This document shows positions 11,355 through 22,763 of a DNA stretch of 46,059 nt, one piece after another. Numbering within the stretch: position 1 is the first letter of the stretch; each line of letters begins with the position of its first letter. Both the position numbers and the translations under genes were made by a program. Origin of the DNA: a virus; IMG/VR virus record IMGVR_UViG_3300050015_000237, positions 1-46,059 of that record. One strand, given 5' to 3'. Under the pieces are notes generated by a model that was given only the letters and a program-made list of their open reading frames with translations, ran no database searches and was not told the origin of the DNA.

Positions 11355-14132
11355 ATGGCGTGAACAATAAGTCAGGCATCATACAACGCAATAGTGAGCC
11401 AAGCAGCAAAACAATGAATAAATGCTTGAACTGTTGCTAGTAAAGCCAGTAGTCTATGAATAACAACAACACAGCCAGTCGCATGAAATGTTATGTCTGG
11501 CAATCTTACTACAGCCAATAAGATACCTTCAACAGGGACGACTAATCCTTTTACCTGAGCACCATTGACTACGACAACAACAGGGAATACAGGGCAGAAT
11601 ACAACAGTTTCTCCTAATAATTCTCCTGTAGTTCCAGTAGTCGGCTGACCATTGACTAAGATTTGACCTACATCACAGATAACACCAACAACACCTAAAG
11701 TAGATACAACAACACAAGCTACGCTTCCATGAGATGTCTTTGGTGCAGCAGCGATAGCTAAAGAGAAGCTACAACCATGATATATGGATTTAAGGAATAC
11801 CAAGATAGCAACAACACTCCAAAAGGCATGAGTAACAGATGAGACAGGAGTAAAACAATTTCTTGAGACACAACCATGATTTACACAAGCCGATCCTACC
11901 CAACAGGCAAACACAATAGCTAATGTAGTAAAGGCTATGGGAATCACACCAGCAGCAACACCTACACCAGCAGCAATACTACCAACATGATTTGTAGCTG
12001 CATTATCGTCTATGGCACAAGCAAGTGGCTTCGCTTCAGTAGCAGATATGAAAGCCCAATTAGGGTCAGATTTTAGTGATTTAGCTCAATACTATCCAAC
12101 AGATAACGATCCAGAGAAAGTAAACTTGTTCAATAGTATGCTTCAAGGCATGATAAACGCCAAGAGGACAGAAGTGGGAGCATCTGCTAATAGTGATGCT
12201 AATATGCAAGCGATAGAGACTAATTATTGAGTCTGAGGTGATGTAGTAGCCGCAGATCGGAAACAGATACAGAACTGATTAGACACAGGACTAAATATAA
12301 CCCAGATAGCAGGTAAATTAGGGAAGCCAGTAAGTTATGTAACAGACTTGCTTCAAGGCAAACCACAAGCATTGCCTGATCTATCAGCAGAACAGCAGAC
12401 AAAAGCTACCCAATATCTCTCAGCAGCACAAGATGAGAGACAGACAGTCTTAGACCAGCAGAAAAGAGATGCAGGGATACAGTTACAGAACCTAACACAA
12501 GACTATCAGGAAAATATGACTGCACAGACAGCAGCTAACCAACAGACAGACGCAGGGATGTCGCATATAGCAGCAGCGACAGGATCAGGGATGACAGATT
12601 CAGGGATAGCGGCTATTGATTATGCACATCAGCAGGGACTTAAAGCACTTCAGGATATACAGAAGACTATGGATAGATGAAGTGTCCAGATAGCCAACCA
12701 GTTGAATGATGCAGTAGACGCCTTCAACTACAATACAAAGCTCTATAATATGTATTATTCTGACGCTATAGATTCAGCTAAGAGTGGATTCTTTCAAGAG
12801 ATGCAGAAAGTCCAGACCCAATATGGAAACGATATAAATGCTTACTATACGTCAGTACAAGGACTAGCTAAGACATTTCTGGATAACACAACCCAGATAA
12901 ACAAGGATAGAGCAGACTTGCAGATGAAAGCTAACGACCAATTGATGCAAATCCAGAGAGACGCCGTAGATGCTAATTACAAGCAAGAATCATTGAATTT
13001 ACAGAGCCAGGCACAACAACTAAATGTAGCTCAAGAGCAATATGCAGAGACTGGGCAATCAGCATTATCAGGGGAATGATCTACCACATCATTAGATATT
13101 CCAAGAACAGGTACAAACGTAGGGGTGGATACTAATAACTTCGGGAACATAACATCCTCAGCTCCATGAAGTATAGGAATGTATCAATCACCCAATGGAA
13201 GGAGTTATGCTGTATTTGCTAATGCACAAGATGGGTATAACGCCTTAGTATCTGATATAAACGCAAAATGTAGTGGAAATTCTACAAAATGCTCTCCATC
13301 AACTACAGCAGCAGATTTTTTATGAGTGTGGGTAAATGGTAAAGCATGAAGCGTGACATCGGATAGCTCTTACTATAAGAAGTTCGAGGCTCAGGTAGGG
13401 GCAAATAATATGAATAAGCCAATAAGTAGTATCGATCCTAACGCATTAGCTAAATGAATTATGGCAGGCGAATGAACATTGGATGCCTATAATAAAGGCG
13501 GAAAAGATTTGAGTTCTTATGTAGGTCAATGACAAACGCAACAAAAAGCATTATCTCCATTGCCTGCATATAAAGACGAACAAGTAAAAGCAGTTGACTC
13601 CGCTCTAAAGGCAGATAAGGATGTAGTAAACTTTGTATGATATGTTCAACCAGCTTATGAGCAATTAAAGAATTATACTGTTGCTGATTTGACTGATTCA
13701 AAACAAGGGGCTATAAATGCTAACGATTTTCTATTCAATCTGGCTCAATTTTATATACCAGGAGCTAAGAGATGAATAACTGGAGTAGCTGATTTTATGA
13801 AGTCTTGATTAGGACAAGAAGTTCAACACTACGGAATAAATCTCACAAGATTGGTTAATGGTACTTCTACATTAACAGATAATGAAGCAAAATGATTAAT
13901 AGCTATTGCAGATAAAACGTACAATACTGCAAAACAGACAGTAGCAAATAAATACACACAAGATGCTGCATGGTTGAGTTCTAGTTATGGAATAGATAAC
14001 GCAGATAGGAGATTGAATGATCCTACAAAAGATTATGCAGGGATAGGTAATACAACAGATACAACACAATCAGGTAATCTCACAGCAGGATTCCAATCTA
14101 AGTATTCTTCATCTAATAACACAGCACAATAA
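11355..14132 (+). CDS. Large ejection-type protein with muramidase-like domain
   Basis: 925 aa, Ala/Gln/Thr-rich and mostly helical. The first ~200 residues are low-complexity Thr/Pro/Gly. Residues ~280-570 are long Gln/Ala/Asp-rich helices, as in proteins ejected with the DNA. Around residue 590-650 is NFGNI....PGSIGMYQSPNGRSYAVFANAQDGYNALVSDI, then TTAADFLGVWVNG, the pattern of a lysozyme/transglycosylase-like domain found in phage structural proteins. It could cut peptidoglycan during entry. The next gene starts in its stop codon. Domain assignment is by eye. Confidence 0.6.
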
Positions 14133-16126
14133 TGGTTGATTTATGATTTATGAATAGTCCATTAAATACAGCGTGAGCATCATTTCCATGATGACCACTT
14201 TCTCAGATATGAGTAAATACACAAGGACAGAAGATACAACAGAAAGCACAAGCAGTTTCAACAATACCCAGTGCTTCGTTGACATCTCCTATATCTCCAG
14301 CACCGATAAAGACACCAGGAGGGATGTCTTGAGCTAGTCTTTTTGCTAAACCTATGCCTACTATCCAGATGCCTAGTCCAGTACAATCTTGAATAGGGTG
14401 ATTGAATGCTCCAACAATAGGTAGTTCGTTTGCTACACCAGCAGGAGCGACACAAACACAGGCTAATCAGATGCCTACATCAGTACAACAGAATATAGGT
14501 AGTGATATATCGAGCAATAAGACTCCTGATATATCGAATAATTTATCGACACCCACCCCTATTACTACAACAACTCCAAATATCACAGATAAAATATCTC
14601 AAGATGACTATAATTTATTGTCTCCAGCATGACAGGCATTTGTCAATCTAGCAGAGAAGAGATCATATCTAGCTAATCAAATAAGACAAAGTGACACTAC
14701 TATACCAAGTACAGTAACAGATGACCAGTTAGTAAATGATTATATACAACAAAAGTGAAGTGACTTCTTTCAAGCCGATCTTAATACATTAAACACTTGA
14801 AAGATAACAAAGTCCGATCAGATGGTATTTAATAAGAGCGTTGCAGATAAAAATGACTTCCAGACATTTATAACACCTATGGTTAGATTCCTAAAAGGTG
14901 TTGCAGATGTATGAGCTTGAATAGGTGACTTTATAGGTAGAGTTACGAATACAACATCAGAGAAAGATATACAATCAGGTCATGCTTTCGATGAGGCTAT
15001 GGCTCAGAATCTATTAGGAAAGAAAGCAGGAGCGGAGAAGTATATAGAAGGTGCAGGACAATTAGCTTGAGTAACTGCCCTTACAGCACCAGTATGAATG
15101 GCAGCAGCGGCAGGAGTTTGATGAATATTAGGAACGGCTACAACTATTGGCTGATGAATAGCTAGATGAGCATTAGCATGAGGAATAACCTGATTATGAG
15201 GTACTGAATTGTGATCTATTGGGATAAGATGAAGAAATGCTACCCCAGCACAATTAGCTGTGTGAACAGCAATTGGTTGAGTGATTGGGTGAACGGTAGG
15301 ATGAATACAAACAGCAAGAGCATTAGCTCCACAGAATGTCCAAAACAAAATAACAGAAGCTATTACTCCTAAAATGGGTGCTTCAGAGGCTAAGAGTGCA
15401 ATAATACAGTGAAGAGCTACAAGTGCTCAAGGTTGAGTTTTTTGATGAGATGCCGATGTAATTCCATCGGATAATGTACAAAGAGCAACAGATGTTATAA
15501 ATACTCAGATAGAAAGTCCATCTACCGATCCAGCTAAATTGTATGGTCAAATGGATGACTTTATATGACAAAAGGCTACAGAATTACGTTGACCACTTTC
15601 TAATATGAGTCTTGGAGATGATATGACGGCAGCGAAGCAAGATATAGTAGATACAGTACAGAAACAAATTATAGATAACCCCGCTATGAGCAATTTAATT
15701 CCATCCAGTCAGATTAAGGCTACACAATGAGCACTAGAGGCGTTACAGAAATCACAGACAGCAGAAGATTTATGGAATGCAAGAATATCATTAGATTTAG
15801 CTACTCCACAAAATGTAAAAAATGCAACAGAAACGTCTACAGATATATTGCAGATGAGGCAAAGTGTCTGGTTGGATGTAAGATCACAAATGAACCAAAT
15901 GTTGGACAATGTGGTATCTCAGAATTGAAGTATAGACATTAAAAATACATTTGCAGATATGAGTTCACTATATAACGCCCAACAAAATATTTTAACTAAG
16001 GCTACTCAGATACTTAAGCCAGTACCATGATGGATAAATCTTAAACAGTTAAGAAATTGGGCATTATGATTATGAATTTGAGCTGCATGATTGGGTGGAT
16101 TAAAGAACATATTTAATTGATTATAA
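14132..16126 (+). CDS. Internal virion / ejection protein with glycine-zipper membrane segment
   Basis: 664 aa. The first ~150 residues are Pro/Ser/Thr/Gln-rich. Residues ~305-400 are dense in small hydrophobic residues with GxxxG spacing (LTAPVGMAAAAGVGGILG, GGGIARGALAGGITGLGG, TAIGGVIGGTVGGI), suited to membrane insertion. The rest is helical. Paired large helical proteins, one with a membrane segment, fit DNA-ejection proteins of short-tailed phages that form a conduit across the envelope. The glycine zipper is encoded largely by TGA and disappears under the standard code. Confidence 0.55.
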
Positions 16127-16132
16127 AATCCT

Positions 16133-16333
16133 ATGAAAATAACAGCACCTAAGCCAAAAATAACAGATTCCAGGAGATGACTCAGGGCTAAGATCCCCAA
16201 GAGTAAATCAATCAGAACTAATCCATTGAATAATAGGCTTATATATCTGCCCTATCTAAGCGATATATCCAACCAGCAGATAGCTGACGATGGATCAGGA
16301 GATAATTCAGATGACGAAGAATATGATGATTAA
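16133..16333 (+). CDS. Small basic-acidic protein
   Basis: 66 aa with a Lys/Arg/Pro-rich first half (MKITAPKPKITDSRRGLRAK) and an acidic tail (DDEEYDD), starting six bases after the preceding gene. Probably a small virion protein; family unknown. Confidence 0.5.
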
Positions 16334-16355
16334 CTTTATATCTTAATCTATATAG

Positions 16356-16526
16356 ATGCCACTAACGAATAATGTTTGAGCTAATATCCGTGAGCTAAAA
16401 AAGGACAACAAAAGGAAAGGCAAAGCAAGATGAGCTAACGGTAAGGTAAGAAGCCAGAAACAAATTATTGCAATCGCCATTAATGCTGCTAAAACTAAGA
16501 TAAAAGGAAACCCGTTGAATAAGTAA
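16356..16526 (+). CDS. Small basic protein, histone-like phage family
   Basis: 56 aa, very basic. It reads VGANIRELKKDNKRKGKAR then KQIIAIAINAAKTK. Short phage proteins with an N-I-R-E-L start and an IAIA..AA.K end occur widely in late regions; their function is not established and may involve DNA or capsid binding. Confidence 0.55.
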
Positions 16527-16552
16527 TATCTTTTAATCATTAAATAATAAAC

Positions 16553-16831
16553 ATGGAAATTCCAGAAAACTGTACTGATAAACAGATTCTCAGAATGATT
16601 ATGATCTCTGAGCTTAACACAATCAATGAATATGAGCAATTACTCGAAAAGACCTCAGACGAATCTATCAAGATCATAATAGATAAGATAATAGACGATG
16701 AGAAAGATCATCTGGAGCTTGCAGAAGATAAACTTGATGAAATCGACCCAGAAGAGGAGAATGAGACACCAGAAGATGAAGCAAAAGAACAAACAGAAAC
16801 ACAAACAAAAAATCCACTCAACATGATGTAA
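16553..16831 (+). CDS. Ferritin-like / encapsulated-ferritin-like small protein
   Basis: 92 aa. Two helices carry ISELNTINEYEQLLEK and IIDKIIDDEKDHLELAED, matching the E..A..YE and DEEKxH metal-site pattern of rubrerythrin/encapsulated-ferritin-like two-helix proteins, followed by a disordered Glu-rich tail. Those proteins dimerise to make a di-iron site and are cargo of encapsulins, which share the phage capsid fold. Here it lies among virion genes, so it could be packaged. No TGA codon is used. The match is by motif only. Confidence 0.55.
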   Translation: MEIPENCTDKQILRMIMISELNTINEYEQLLEKTSDESIKIIIDKIIDDEKDHLELAEDKLDEIDPEEENETPEDEAKEQTETQTKNPLNMM

Positions 16832-16856
16832 TTTTTATTTTTTAATACTTTATAAA

Positions 16857-17231
16857 ATGAGTTGACAAAACAATACGTTTAGACCTATGTGAGACACAGC
16901 AGGGTCATACGAATACAAACAGTTTACACTAGGAGCAGGAGCATCAGATTATGATGTTAAGGCTACCCAGTCAGCTTTATTTGGATGATCTACATCTCCA
17001 ATGAAGCCAGTGACAACTAATCCAGCAACACAACAGCAGATAGTAAGGAGAGTGGCTAGGATTATCGCTAGTGCTAAGATCGGTATCAAATTTAACGCTA
17101 CAAGCAATCCTGAGATTATCATGGAATCATCAGAGAGTCCTTTTGTAGAATGTAATATCGACATTTCAAACATCTATCTCAAAGATGAGAATGGAGCAGG
17201 AGCAACAGTAGGTATTTTACTTTATAAATAA
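16857..17231 (+). CDS. Virion protein, beta-rich, unknown
   Basis: 124 aa. MSGQNNTFRPMGDTAGSYEY opens the chain, followed by RRVARIIASAKIGIKFNATS and IDISNIYLKDENGAGATVGI. Composition resembles the decoration-like proteins upstream. Glycines at codons 3, 12 and in FGGS use TGA. Probably a minor structural protein. Confidence 0.5.
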
Positions 17232-17239
17232 TTTTCTAA

Positions 17240-18127
17240 ATGGCTGATGACATAAAACAGTTGAAAGAGGAGATTATAAAGGCTCGTGATGAGCGTGATT
17301 TCCTGATAAAGCAAGAAGCTGATAAAAAAGCGTCTATTGCTGTGCTGGAGAAGAGAGAACAGGAATTGCTTGCTTCTGTTGATGCTCTACCAGCTAAACT
17401 TGAGAAAGATATGGAGCTGAATAAGCAAGACATAGAAACCCGTAGAAAAGAGGGATTAGCTGATCTGGATATAAAACAGAAAGCGATAGAGGCGACAAAA
17501 CAGAGAAATGATGATCTCTTGAGTCAGAATACTAAAATATTGGAAGAAATTAAGAAAGAAAATGATGATAAGAGGGATTTATTGGTTAAAACCCAGTCCT
17601 CATTGTTAGATAGATGACAATTAGAGGCGTTGAAAGTAGAAGTGGATAGACAGACCATAGAGAACAAAGATCGAGATGTTTTAATGACTAAAAGAGAGAG
17701 TGATTGTGATATTAGAGAATCAGCTATCTCAGTAAGAGAAGAGAAGTGTTTAGCGAGGGAGAAAGAGCTATCTGCTAAAGAGGTAACAGTTAAAACTGTC
17801 TTAGATGAGACACAATCTAAATCTGATGAAGTAGACTCTATAAATAAGCAGACAAAAGAGACAAATAAGGAGGCTAAGAAGATAAAGGAGCAATTGGACT
17901 TATTATATATCACTAATAGGGATGAACAACAGCAATTAACCATGAGAAGTGAAGAGATAGACAAAAGGGAGAAAACCATAATAGATAAAGAAAAATCTAT
18001 TGAGATGGATAAGAAAAATCTCGCTGGTGAATGGCAAAGATTCAAAGAAGAGTCTTCTAATCTGGTAATGATAATGAAAGCAAAGCAGATAGAATGATGG
18101 GAAAAACTTTTATATACTAAGGAGTAA
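17240..18127 (+). CDS. Long coiled-coil protein
   Basis: 295 aa, almost entirely Lys/Glu/Asp/Gln-rich heptads from MADDIKQLKEEIIKARDERD to the C-terminus, predicted as one long coiled coil; only two TGA glycines interrupt it. It lies between virion proteins and fibre genes, so it could be a fibre shaft, whisker or fibre chaperone. No enzymatic motif. Confidence 0.55.
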
Positions 18128-18129
18128 GA

Positions 18130-18261
18130 ATGGCAGAAAGCGATAGGATTGCAATTACGGACGGTAATGGTAACAACAAACTAGCTAGTGTTGTTGTCAG
18201 CACCGATGATCCTACAAAAAATGCTTTAGTTGTTTTGAACGCCGATTGAACAAACGCATAA
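18130..18261 (+). CDS. Short fibre-base protein (copy of the next gene's N-terminus)
   Basis: 43 aa. The sequence ESDRIAITDGNGNNKLASVV then STDDPTKNALVVLNADG aligns along its whole length with residues 2-42 of the next gene. It is therefore a stand-alone copy of a fibre attachment module, or a fibre gene cut down to its stub. Confidence 0.6.
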
Positions 18262-18284
18262 GGTTTATCATATAATATAAAAAA

Positions 18285-18932
18285 ATGTCCGAATCAGTAA
18301 GAACAAGTATTGTTGACAAAGATTGAAATAATAGGCTTTTAAGTGTAGTCCAATCTACTGTAGATCCGACAAAATACGGAATTGTGGTCTGCAATCCTGA
18401 TGGTAGTAAATTGGGACAGTGATGATGAACTGGGAATGTCGTTGGTCCAGCAACAAACACAGCTGATTACATACCTCAATGGAACTGAGCGAACTCTAAA
18501 ACACTGAAAGACTGACTAGCTGTTCCTGTATGATGATTGGCTTGATTAACAGCATTAGGGGGAAAAGAGGATGCCTCTAATAAAGCAACCACATTCTGAA
18601 CTATAAATGATACCTTATATCCCACAGTTAAAGCGGTAAATGATGCAATAACCTCAGCTGTTGTAGGGTTACTAGACTATAGAGGCTCGTTTGACGCCTC
18701 TACTAATCTATTCCCTGCTACTTGAGGTTCAGGAACATTATGAGCGATACTTAAATGAGATTTCTGGATATGCTCAGTAGCCTGAACACTCTGAGGTACA
18801 GCGGTAACGCCTTGAGATCTAATTATAGCGTTACAAGATACACCTGCACAAACAGCAGCTAATTGGGATTTGATAGAATATGATAGATGAACTAGTGTAT
18901 ATAATCCAGTATTAGCAGCTATATTTATGTAA
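18285..18932 (+). CDS. Tail fibre protein
   Basis: 215 aa. The N-terminal module (ESVRTSIVDKDGNNRLLSVV, STVDPTKYGIVVCNPDG) is shared with the preceding gene; the centre reads TADYIPQWNGANSKTLKDGL, a common fibre-repeat phrase; the C-terminal domain (VVGLLDYRGSFDASTNLFP, GDFWICSVAGTLGG, PGDLIIALQDTPAQTAANWD) is a known fibre distal domain type. About 15 Gly are TGA. It probably projects from the tail and touches the host surface. Confidence 0.65.
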
Positions 18933-18955
18933 TTTTAATCTTTAAATAAATTCCA

Positions 18956-19345
18956 ATGACTACAACTTCAGCAAAGAAAGGTAAACTATCAGGAAGTACT
19001 GATGGTATGCCAATTAAAGTAACAGGTACTGTATCAAGTGCTTCAGTAACAGCACATACAGCTATCGCCTCGACCGTTTCGTGAAATTATGATGAAGTCT
19101 GGCTTTGGGCTTACAACAGTCAAGCTGCGAGTGTGGCTAATCAGGCTAATGTAAATCTAACGGTACAGTTTGGTGATACTACTACACCAGATCATGATTG
19201 TGTGATAGATATCCCACCCCAGAAATGACGGATACCAGTAATAAGAGGTATTCCATTACAAAACGGGAAGATAGTAGCAGCTTATGCAAGTGTAGCTAAT
19301 GTAGTAAATTTAGTTTGATATGTAAACGCTATAACCGATGCTTAG
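18956..19345 (+). CDS. Structural protein near fibres, unknown
   Basis: 129 aa, beta-rich, Ala/Val/Thr-rich (TTTSAKKGKLSGSTDGMPIK, YDEVWLWAYNSQAASVANQA, NVNLTVQFGDTTTPDHD). The ending LVGYVNAITDA overlaps the next gene by 8 bases. Resembles small fibre-tip or decoration proteins; function unknown. Confidence 0.5.
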
Positions 19346-20291
19346 TGACAAACTCAGAAGCGATTGACGTGAACCAAACCCTAATCTTGTGCTTTCCCCT
19401 GTTTATTGATATGTTTCTGGATGACATACATGATGACTTGCAACAACCGCATATCGTATGTCTTTTTCAAGTTGAGTTACTGTTACGAATAGTGTGAGTA
19501 AATTAAGTGTCAATCGCTATTGGGTAACTTGATGTAGTGATAAAATTTGTTATGGATATTTCAATTGAGGATATAGTACAGCTTGTACAGTTACTGTTGA
19601 TAGAATTTTATTCAGTTCATGAGTAACATCAGCAAATTCCGTATCGAATCTTAGTGTTGCAAGATACCCATGATGTTCTTTGAGTGATTGAAATCTCCAT
19701 TGATATATGATGAGTTGAGTGTTGCAGAGTTCGATCGGTACACTTTCGACTGATAGAATTTCTTTTTCCACAGGAATAACTGCTCTAAACACAGTGTCAA
19801 ACGTAAGTGTAAAAGGACGATGATTTGTGTCGATTTCAGATCTGATGAATTGATATTGATATTCGTGCGGATGAAATAGAACAAATTTAACTGATAGAAT
19901 TTTATATTCAACAGGGGTAAACGCATCAAACACAGTATCGAAGCCAAGTACGGATAGACAGAATCTGTGATGAGCTTTTTGTGATTGAGTTTGTTATTGA
20001 TATATGCTATGATGAAATACAGGGACCACATATTATGTAAATGGGGATCGTATGTTATTATCATCATGAGTAAATTCTTCGAACACTGTTTCCAATTTGA
20101 CAACAAAAAGGAGATCGGGTGCTTGTTTTGCTAATGCTTCATATTGATATATATCTTGATGAGATACATGAGGACTTACAGCAAGTTGTGAAAGAGTTTT
20201 ATTCTCGACATGAGTATGCTCTGCGAATACTGTTTGAAATCTTACTACTGCAACAGCTTATTTGGCAGGATTAGCAGATTATTCAGTATAG
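19338..20291 (+). CDS. Kelch-like repeat tail fibre
   Basis: 317 aa. The start is ATG 19338, overlapping the previous gene by 8 bases. About six repeats of ~50 aa follow a pattern GY..GG..G.........RILFS(S/T)GV..(S/A)NTVSNLS..R, close to the Kelch/beta-propeller repeats of some phage tail fibres. Nearly all repeat glycines are TGA, so under the standard code the gene vanishes. The coding strand is T-rich, unlike the A-rich neighbours, which hints at separate origin. Likely a receptor-binding fibre domain. Confidence 0.65.
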
Positions 20292-20346
20292 TTTGACTTT
20301 ACAATAAGGATATATAAATATATAATATTTATCCGTAAAACATCCA

Positions 20347-22059
20347 ATGACAGAAATTTCAAAAAAAGTTTTAGACCAGATGTATAATGACTTCGATGCT
20401 ATACAGATGCCGAGAACGCCATACGCTTTGAAAGAAATGGTAATATGATCTCATTATACACCAGAACAATGCCGAGCACAAATGGTATTGGAGATGAATG
20501 TAGCATATTCAAATTTGCGTACAGCAAAATGTAATGCGAGATTGAAAGAGATCGAGATCAGCAAAATGAAAAGTAAAACCGAGAAACAAAAACTCGAAAA
20601 AGAACTCAAAGAGATAGAGCTTGAATCATTGAATCTCGCTCGCACATGAGCATTAAGAGAATTCACATTTCTATTCGGCTTGCGAAGTAAATGAAAAAAA
20701 CATTATACAAGAGATCAATTGAATAATGCAAGTCCAGAAGAATATCGCATAAGATTGGAAACACAAGCACAGCATGACATACTAAGCTCTTGAAAAATAA
20801 GTGTAGGTAATCTTGAATGATTACGTCAGATCAAACAGATAGATAAGTATGCAAATATGTTGAATATGAAACAACCTGCTTTGGTAGAATCTGGCATGGA
20901 TCCTATCGAAGAAAGATACCTCGAAGAATGACAATTGAAAGCAACTATCATTATCCCATCTGAGAAACCATTAGTAGATTGAACTCCCTTAACACAAGAT
21001 ATTATGTTGCCGACTAATGTAGAATTTAAGATACGCAATATCCATTCAGCACCAGTAGCAGAAAACTATTGTGCAGGCATAGAGATGGCAATCAAGGAGG
21101 GTTGTACCCACGTACTGACTTGTGAGGATGACCAGGTGCTTGAAGAGGATAGTATTATAAGGTTATTTGATTTCGCTCTAAAGAATCCTGATTGTTGTGT
21201 ATGAGCATATTATCTAAAGAAAGAGCCAGTAAAGAAATGAGTACATATCCACGTTGTTTGAGCTCATAGACAGTTCCTAGAAGATGATAATCAGATACAC
21301 GAAGTAAAGACGTTAGCTATGGGATTAACATTATACCCAGTAGAGATACTGAAAAAGGTTTGATACCCATATTGCAAGACTACTACACATTTATCACAGG
21401 ATAGTTACCTATCACAAAAGATAAGAGATTTATGATATAAACTTCTTGTGGATTGCTCAATAAAAATATGACATAAGGATAGAGTGACAGGTAAGATATT
21501 CTGAGAGGTTAAGAAACCATTACCTAAAGCTATGCAAGTACCAGAAGAGTTGGCAGGGATGTTGGAGTATGTTAAAGGCAAGAAAATGATATTAGAAATC
21601 GGTACGGCACTAGGTGGCACAATTCACCAGATGATGAAAGTAGCTGACCCTAAAGCTCATTTTGTATCAATAGATATGCCTGATTGACCATATTGAGGAG
21701 AGTTTGGACAACCCGATATAAAAGAGATGAGAAAGTGGTTGCAGGAAGGTCAGAAGTTGAGTGTGATAAGGTTTGATAGTAAGCATGAGTCCACGATAAA
21801 AGAGGTGAAGAAGATATTAGGTAAGAAAAAATTTGACTTCGCTCTTATAGACTGAGACCATACTTACGAAGGTGTAAAATGAGATTATGAGTTATATAAA
21901 TGATTTATAAATTGACCAATAGCTTTTCACGACATCGCTCACCATAATCAACTTGATGTATGAGTAGAGAGATTTTGGAACGAACTCAAAGGTAAGAAGA
22001 CAGAGATAATCAAAGACAGAAGCCAGTGACGAGCCTGAATATGAATTTTAGATACTTAA
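20347..22059 (+). CDS. Glycosyltransferase-methyltransferase fusion
   Basis: 570 aa. Residues 1-~200 are helical and highly charged, unlike an enzyme domain. Residues ~200-385 resemble a GT2-like glycosyltransferase: ATIIIPSEKP, ENYCAGIEMAIKEGCTHVLT then the metal-binding CEDDQVLEEDS, GYPYCKTTTHLSQDSYL. Residues ~400-560 are a class I SAM methyltransferase of the Methyltransf_24/cephalosporin-hydroxylase-like kind: MILEIGTALGGT, VSIDMPDG, FDFALIDGDHTYEGVKGDYE, IAFHDIAHH. It may modify a virion or host-surface glycan. It reads through without a stop, so the fusion looks genuine. Confidence 0.7.
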
Positions 22060-22068
22060 ACAAAACCA

Positions 22069-22344
22069 ATGCCAGAATCAATAAATAACTTACCAGATCA
22101 CGATAAATTAACAACCTTAGTAGAAAAGGTAGATAATCTTGCATCTAGTCAGGATAAATTCCATGCAGAGATGAGAGACAGTTTAGATGACTTAAAAAAT
22201 AATTATCAGGGAAGACTTAATGACCACGAGACAAGGATAGGGAAGCTAGAGGGAGCGAGGATAAAAACCAATACATTGGTAAGTATAGGGATAGGAATAC
22301 TCTCATTACTTGCGACTCTCCTTATATATCACATAGTGAAATAG
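22069..22344 (+). CDS. Holin-like protein, XhlA type
   Basis: 91 aa: a hydrophilic coiled-coil N-terminus (LTTLVEKVDNLASSQDKFHA) and one C-terminal membrane segment (TLVSIGIGILSLLATLLIYHI). This architecture matches XhlA-like hemolysin/holin proteins. It is followed 25 bases later by a second small membrane protein, so the two may work together in lysis timing. Confidence 0.6.
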   Translation: MPESINNLPDHDKLTTLVEKVDNLASSQDKFHAEMRDSLDDLKNNYQGRLNDHETRIGKLEGARIKTNTLVSIGIGILSLLATLLIYHIVK

Positions 22345-22368
22345 TTTTTACTTTTTAATATATTAAAG

Positions 22369-22578
22369 ATGTCTAGTTTTTGAACCCTAGATTGGTATGA
22401 TCTAGCAAAGTGATTGATTGTATCTGTACTTACTACAGTTCTATGAGGTATCTATGCTGTAGTCCAGACTTGATCCTTCCCCACCATCCCTGAGTGGAGA
22501 TCGATAGGACTAGCTGGAATTGGTGCATTGCTAGCGTACCTTATTAAAAATCTCTTTAGCTGACCTAAGCCAGCTTAA
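22369..22578 (+). CDS. Holin-like membrane protein
   Basis: 69 aa with two membrane segments (LAKGLIVSVLTTVLGGIYAV and SIGLAGIGALLAYLIKNLF) and a short charged tail, the usual shape of a class II holin. Five TGA glycines lie in or near the membrane helices. It partners with the preceding gene and lies upstream of a peptidase gene. Confidence 0.6.
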
Positions 22579-22652
22579 TGCTAGGAGTCCCTGTATTCCG
22601 ATGGTGGCTTACTGCAATGCTTATAATGCTTTATTTTATAATGGGAGCGTAA
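22578..22652 (+). CDS. Tiny membrane peptide ending at the IS border
   Basis: 24 aa, hydrophobic (MLGVPVFRWWLTAMLIMLYF), with ATG overlapping the previous stop. Its TAA falls where the tnpB element begins, so it may be a complete mini-holin partner or the remnant of a longer gene cut by the insertion. Confidence 0.4.
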   Translation: MLGVPVFRWWLTAMLIMLYFIMGA

Positions 22653-22654
22653 AA

Positions 22655-22677
22655 CACAATGGTCTTTAGCCGTTGTG
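22655..22677 (+). repeat. Left-end hairpin of tnpB element
   Basis: Eight-base arms CACAATGG and CCGTTGTG around TCTTTAG. It has the same loop as the right-end hairpin at 23982 and nearly the same stem, which links the two as the ends of one element. Confidence 0.75.
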
Positions 22678-22763
22678 ATGTAAGCGACCTTAGTGGTCAT
22701 TAAAATCTACTTGCATTTGGTCTGGAAATCTATATATTATTTGTGTGATGATAGTATATATGA

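Noticed and set aside
11372-11947. 191-codon antisense frame
   Set aside because: Antisense shadow of the Thr/Ala-rich start of the 925-aa gene; no leader and no protein-like pattern.
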